NCBI GenBank assembly: GCA_027083925.1 | Contig: JALWMK010000141.1 | Coordinates: forward strand, 1-38,152 | Direction: 5' to 3' | Length of the DNA: 38,152 bases | Origin: Sedimenticola sp. | Lineage (GTDB): Bacteria; Pseudomonadota; Gammaproteobacteria; Chromatiales; Chromatiaceae | Part shown: positions 36,547-38,152 of the stretch, piece after piece | How positions within the stretch are numbered: position 1 is the first letter of the stretch | How the letters are laid out: the number at the start of each line of letters is the position of its first letter | Made by a program: the position numbers and the translations under genes | Notes under the pieces: model-generated | Told to the model about the DNA's origin: nothing | The model's database searches: none | The model's input: the letters and a program-made list of their open reading frames with translations, nothing else

Positions 36547-37260
36547 TCAGTAAACAAACAGGGCGCTCAGGCTGGATTCGTCTATGATCTCGATATTTTT
36601 TGCCTTGATGTCAATCAGGTTCCGGGATTGGAGGTTTTTCAATGTGCGGATCACGGTTTCCATGGCCAGGCCGAGGTAATCGGCAATGGCTTCTCGTGAC
36701 ATGGGTAGCCGGAACTGGCGTGCGGGAAGACCGCGAGTATCCAGGCGGCTGGCGATATTCACCAAAAATGCCGCAATCCGCTGCTCTGCTGTTTGCATGC
36801 CTGTCAGCGAGCGCTCCCATTGCAGTTGCCGTGCATGATGCGCGGCGGATCCAAGCAGGTATTTCTGTACGTTGATCAATTCGTCTTTGGACAGGGCTTC
36901 TCCCAGGGAAGAAAAATCCAGCTGGCAAATGGAGCCTTTTTCCAAGGCGTAGGTAGTGTGGTTGCAGGTGTTCTGCCCGATATTCTCGATGCCGGCGATT
37001 TCTCCCGGCAGATAAAACCCCATCACGCGACTGTTGCCCAGCATGGTGGCGTTACTGATGCATGAGCCTGAGTGAATCAGGTACAAATAGCGGAAAGTTT
37101 CCCCTTCATGGTACAGCACCTCATTCTTCCTTACCGGGTGATTGCGCAATACAATGCGGTTCAAAGAGCTGCAATCCGGGGTTTCCAGCCCCAACACCCG
37201 GGCAGTCTGATAGAGCGCGCAGTTGCGGCACATGACCGCTGATGTGTTGTTTGCTTGCAT
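36547..37260 (-). CDS. Divergent Fnr-type regulator lacking one cluster cysteine
   Basis: A 237-residue Crp/Fnr-family regulator with a sensory barrel (GETFRYLYLIHSGSC, then YLPGEIAGIENIG) and a C-terminal helix-turn-helix (MSREAIADYLGLAMETVIRT). Fnr needs four cysteines for its oxygen-sensing [4Fe-4S] cluster. Here Cys11, Cys14 and Cys112 fit three of them, but the expected third N-terminal cysteine is Ala20; Cys30, Cys67 and Cys99 are alternatives. The recognition helix has ETVIR where Fnr has ETISR, so the DNA target may differ. ATG 37260 has AAAGGA seven bases upstream. It follows canonical fnr by 96 bases and precedes the cco genes. Confidence 0.88.
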   Translation of the reverse strand: MQANNTSAVMCRNCALYQTARVLGLETPDCSSLNRIVLRNHPVRKNEVLYHEGETFRYLYLIHSGSCISNATMLGNSRVMGFYLPGEIAGIENIGQNTCNHTTYALEKGSICQLDFSSLGEALSKDELINVQKYLLGSAAHHARQLQWERSLTGMQTAEQRIAAFLVNIASRLDTRGLPARQFRLPMSREAIADYLGLAMETVIRTLKNLQSRNLIDIKAKNIEIIDESSLSALFVY

Positions 37261-37324
37261 GGAATATCCTTTTGCGATCAAGGTGAATACTGAACGTCAG
37301 GGGAGTGGGCTGTGAAGCCATGAC

Positions 37325-37360
37325 CTGATCAGCCAGTGCCGCCTGACGTGGCCCGATCAG
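37325..37360 (-). promoter_or_regulatory. Hairpin overlapping the fnr stop codon
   Basis: CTGATC at 37325 pairs with GATCAG ending at 37360, and GCCA/TGGC extends the stem inside. It covers the fnr stop codon and has no T-run. It could be an attenuator or RNA-processing element between the two regulator genes. Confidence 0.4.
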
Positions 37361-38118
37361 TTTGGCGCCCGTAATCTGTCAAGACATGTGGTCTGATTGG
37401 AAAGCAGGCTGTACAGGCGATCCATGTTCAATATCTCAATATGCTTTCGATCCACAAGAAGGGTTTTTTCGTCCTGAAAATGAGTAAACAAACGACTGAC
37501 AGTTTCCAGGGCCAGACCCAGATAAGAGCCGATTTCCTGACGGGACATACTCAGGTTGAATTCCACAGGGGAAAAACCGCGGTCGTGAAAGCGTACAGAA
37601 AGACTGAGCAGAAATGCAGCGAGACGTTCTTCGGCGGTACTTTTCCCCAGTAACACCATCAAACCGGTTTCCTTGGTAATTTCCCGGCTCATCAGGCGAA
37701 ACAATTGATGCTGAAGGCCTGGTATGGATGAAGTCAGCTCCTCAAGGCGTTGAAATGGCACTTCACAAACAGCCGTGGTTTCCAGCGCCTTGGCGGAACA
37801 CAAATGCTTGTCGCATTCAATGCCGTCCAGACCAACGACTTCACCCGGAAGGTGGAAACCAACTACTTGCTCCGAGCCGTTCGGACACTGGGTGTAGGTC
37901 TTGATGGTGCCGGTTTTCACAACGTAGAGGCTGTGAAATTTGTTGCCGGTCTGAAATACATGGCCACCGCGCTGCAGGGGACGATTGCGCTGCACAATGG
38001 CATCAAGTTGATCAATGTCGCCGCTGTCTAGCCCCAGGGGAAGGCAGAGTTTTGCCAGCCCGCAGTTTTTGCATGCGACTTTGAGTTTGTTCAGGGGGAT
38101 AACCTTGTTTTTGGGCAA
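37357..38118 (-). CDS. fnr: Fnr oxygen-responsive transcriptional regulator
   Basis: A 253-residue Fnr orthologue. The cluster cysteines are all present: Cys16, Cys19 and Cys25 in CKNCGLAKLC and Cys118 in TTAVCEVPF. The recognition helix MSRQEIGSYLGLALETVSRL keeps the E-x2-SR residues that read TTGAT half-sites. Fnr binds DNA as a dimer when its [4Fe-4S] cluster is intact, that is, without oxygen. The start appears to be TTG 38118, because an in-frame TAG lies upstream and no ATG or GTG is available nearby. It is the first of two adjacent Fnr-family genes upstream of the cco genes. Confidence 0.94.
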   Translation of the reverse strand: MPKNKVIPLNKLKVACKNCGLAKLCLPLGLDSGDIDQLDAIVQRNRPLQRGGHVFQTGNKFHSLYVVKTGTIKTYTQCPNGSEQVVGFHLPGEVVGLDGIECDKHLCSAKALETTAVCEVPFQRLEELTSSIPGLQHQLFRLMSREITKETGLMVLLGKSTAEERLAAFLLSLSVRFHDRGFSPVEFNLSMSRQEIGSYLGLALETVSRLFTHFQDEKTLLVDRKHIEILNMDRLYSLLSNQTTCLDRLRAPN

Positions 38119-38133
38119 TGGAGTTCTCTATAG

Positions 38134-38139
38134 ATTATA
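38134..38139 (-). promoter_or_regulatory. -10 element of fnr
   Basis: The minus strand reads CCATATAATCTATAG, an exact TATAAT. Transcription would start about 10 bases before the TTG start codon, giving a very short leader. The -35 region lies at or beyond the window edge. Confidence 0.5.
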
Positions 38140-38152
38140 TGGTTTCAGGGGG

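Noticed and set aside
1-38152. CRISPR arrays, rRNA and tRNA genes
   Set aside because: I saw no regularly spaced direct repeats and no tRNA cloverleaf or rRNA-like segments. A covariance-model scan would be the decisive check for tRNAs.

Overview
The window looks like a chromosomal segment of a gammaproteobacterium, most likely a microaerobic or sulfur-oxidising member of the Chromatiales type. This rests on the dnaE-accA-tilS order, yajC-secD-secF, a complete ccoNOQP plus ccoGHIS set for a cbb3 oxidase, two adjacent Fnr-type regulators and a sulfide:quinone oxidoreductase-like flavoprotein. The genus assignment is inference.

Layout. Positions 1-5847 hold housekeeping genes on the plus strand: dnaE (5' end cut off by the window), accA and tilS. 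Positions 5881-11763 form an accessory region. It has three copies of a ~220-250 bp element with terminal inverted repeats (5881-6129, 9330-9549 and, inverted, 11514-11763), a PqiA-like membrane protein, an LTA-synthase-family sulfatase-fold enzyme, the decayed remnant of an IS200/IS605-type transposase, and an AT-rich three-gene cassette (Crp/Fnr-type regulator, isocitrate lyase/PEP mutase family enzyme, O6-alkylguanine-DNA alkyltransferase). The cassette lies between two of the repeats in opposite orientation, and one repeat has supplied a new C-terminus and stop codon to the alkyltransferase gene.

Positions 11907-18113 form a tightly packed plus-strand run: CNP1-like exported protein, parE, a diheme cytochrome c fused to a DUF302 domain, a stand-alone exported DUF302 protein, and parC. 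yajC-secD-secF follow and end at a strong bidirectional terminator (21446-21483) shared with a minus-strand HerA-like ATPase. A divergent intergenic region then leads to a plus-strand operon of an SQR-like flavoprotein, two unassigned membrane-associated proteins and recQ.

Positions 27826-38118 are minus-strand respiratory genes. Read in transcription order they are fnr, a divergent fnr paralogue, ccoN, ccoO, ccoQ, ccoP, an unannotated-size 38-residue single-span protein with a strong ribosome binding site, a terminator, then ccoG, ccoH (fixH), ccoI and ccoS. The Fnr pair is a plausible oxygen-responsive control for the cco genes, and an Fnr-like site lies upstream of ccoN. ccoGHIS would assemble and supply copper to the CcoNOQP enzyme.

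The features most worth a second look are the inverted-repeat-bounded foreign cassette, the cytochrome-DUF302 pair inserted between the two topoisomerase IV genes, the 38-residue cco-linked small protein, the four-hairpin cluster at 32630-32738, and the Fnr paralogue lacking one expected cluster cysteine.
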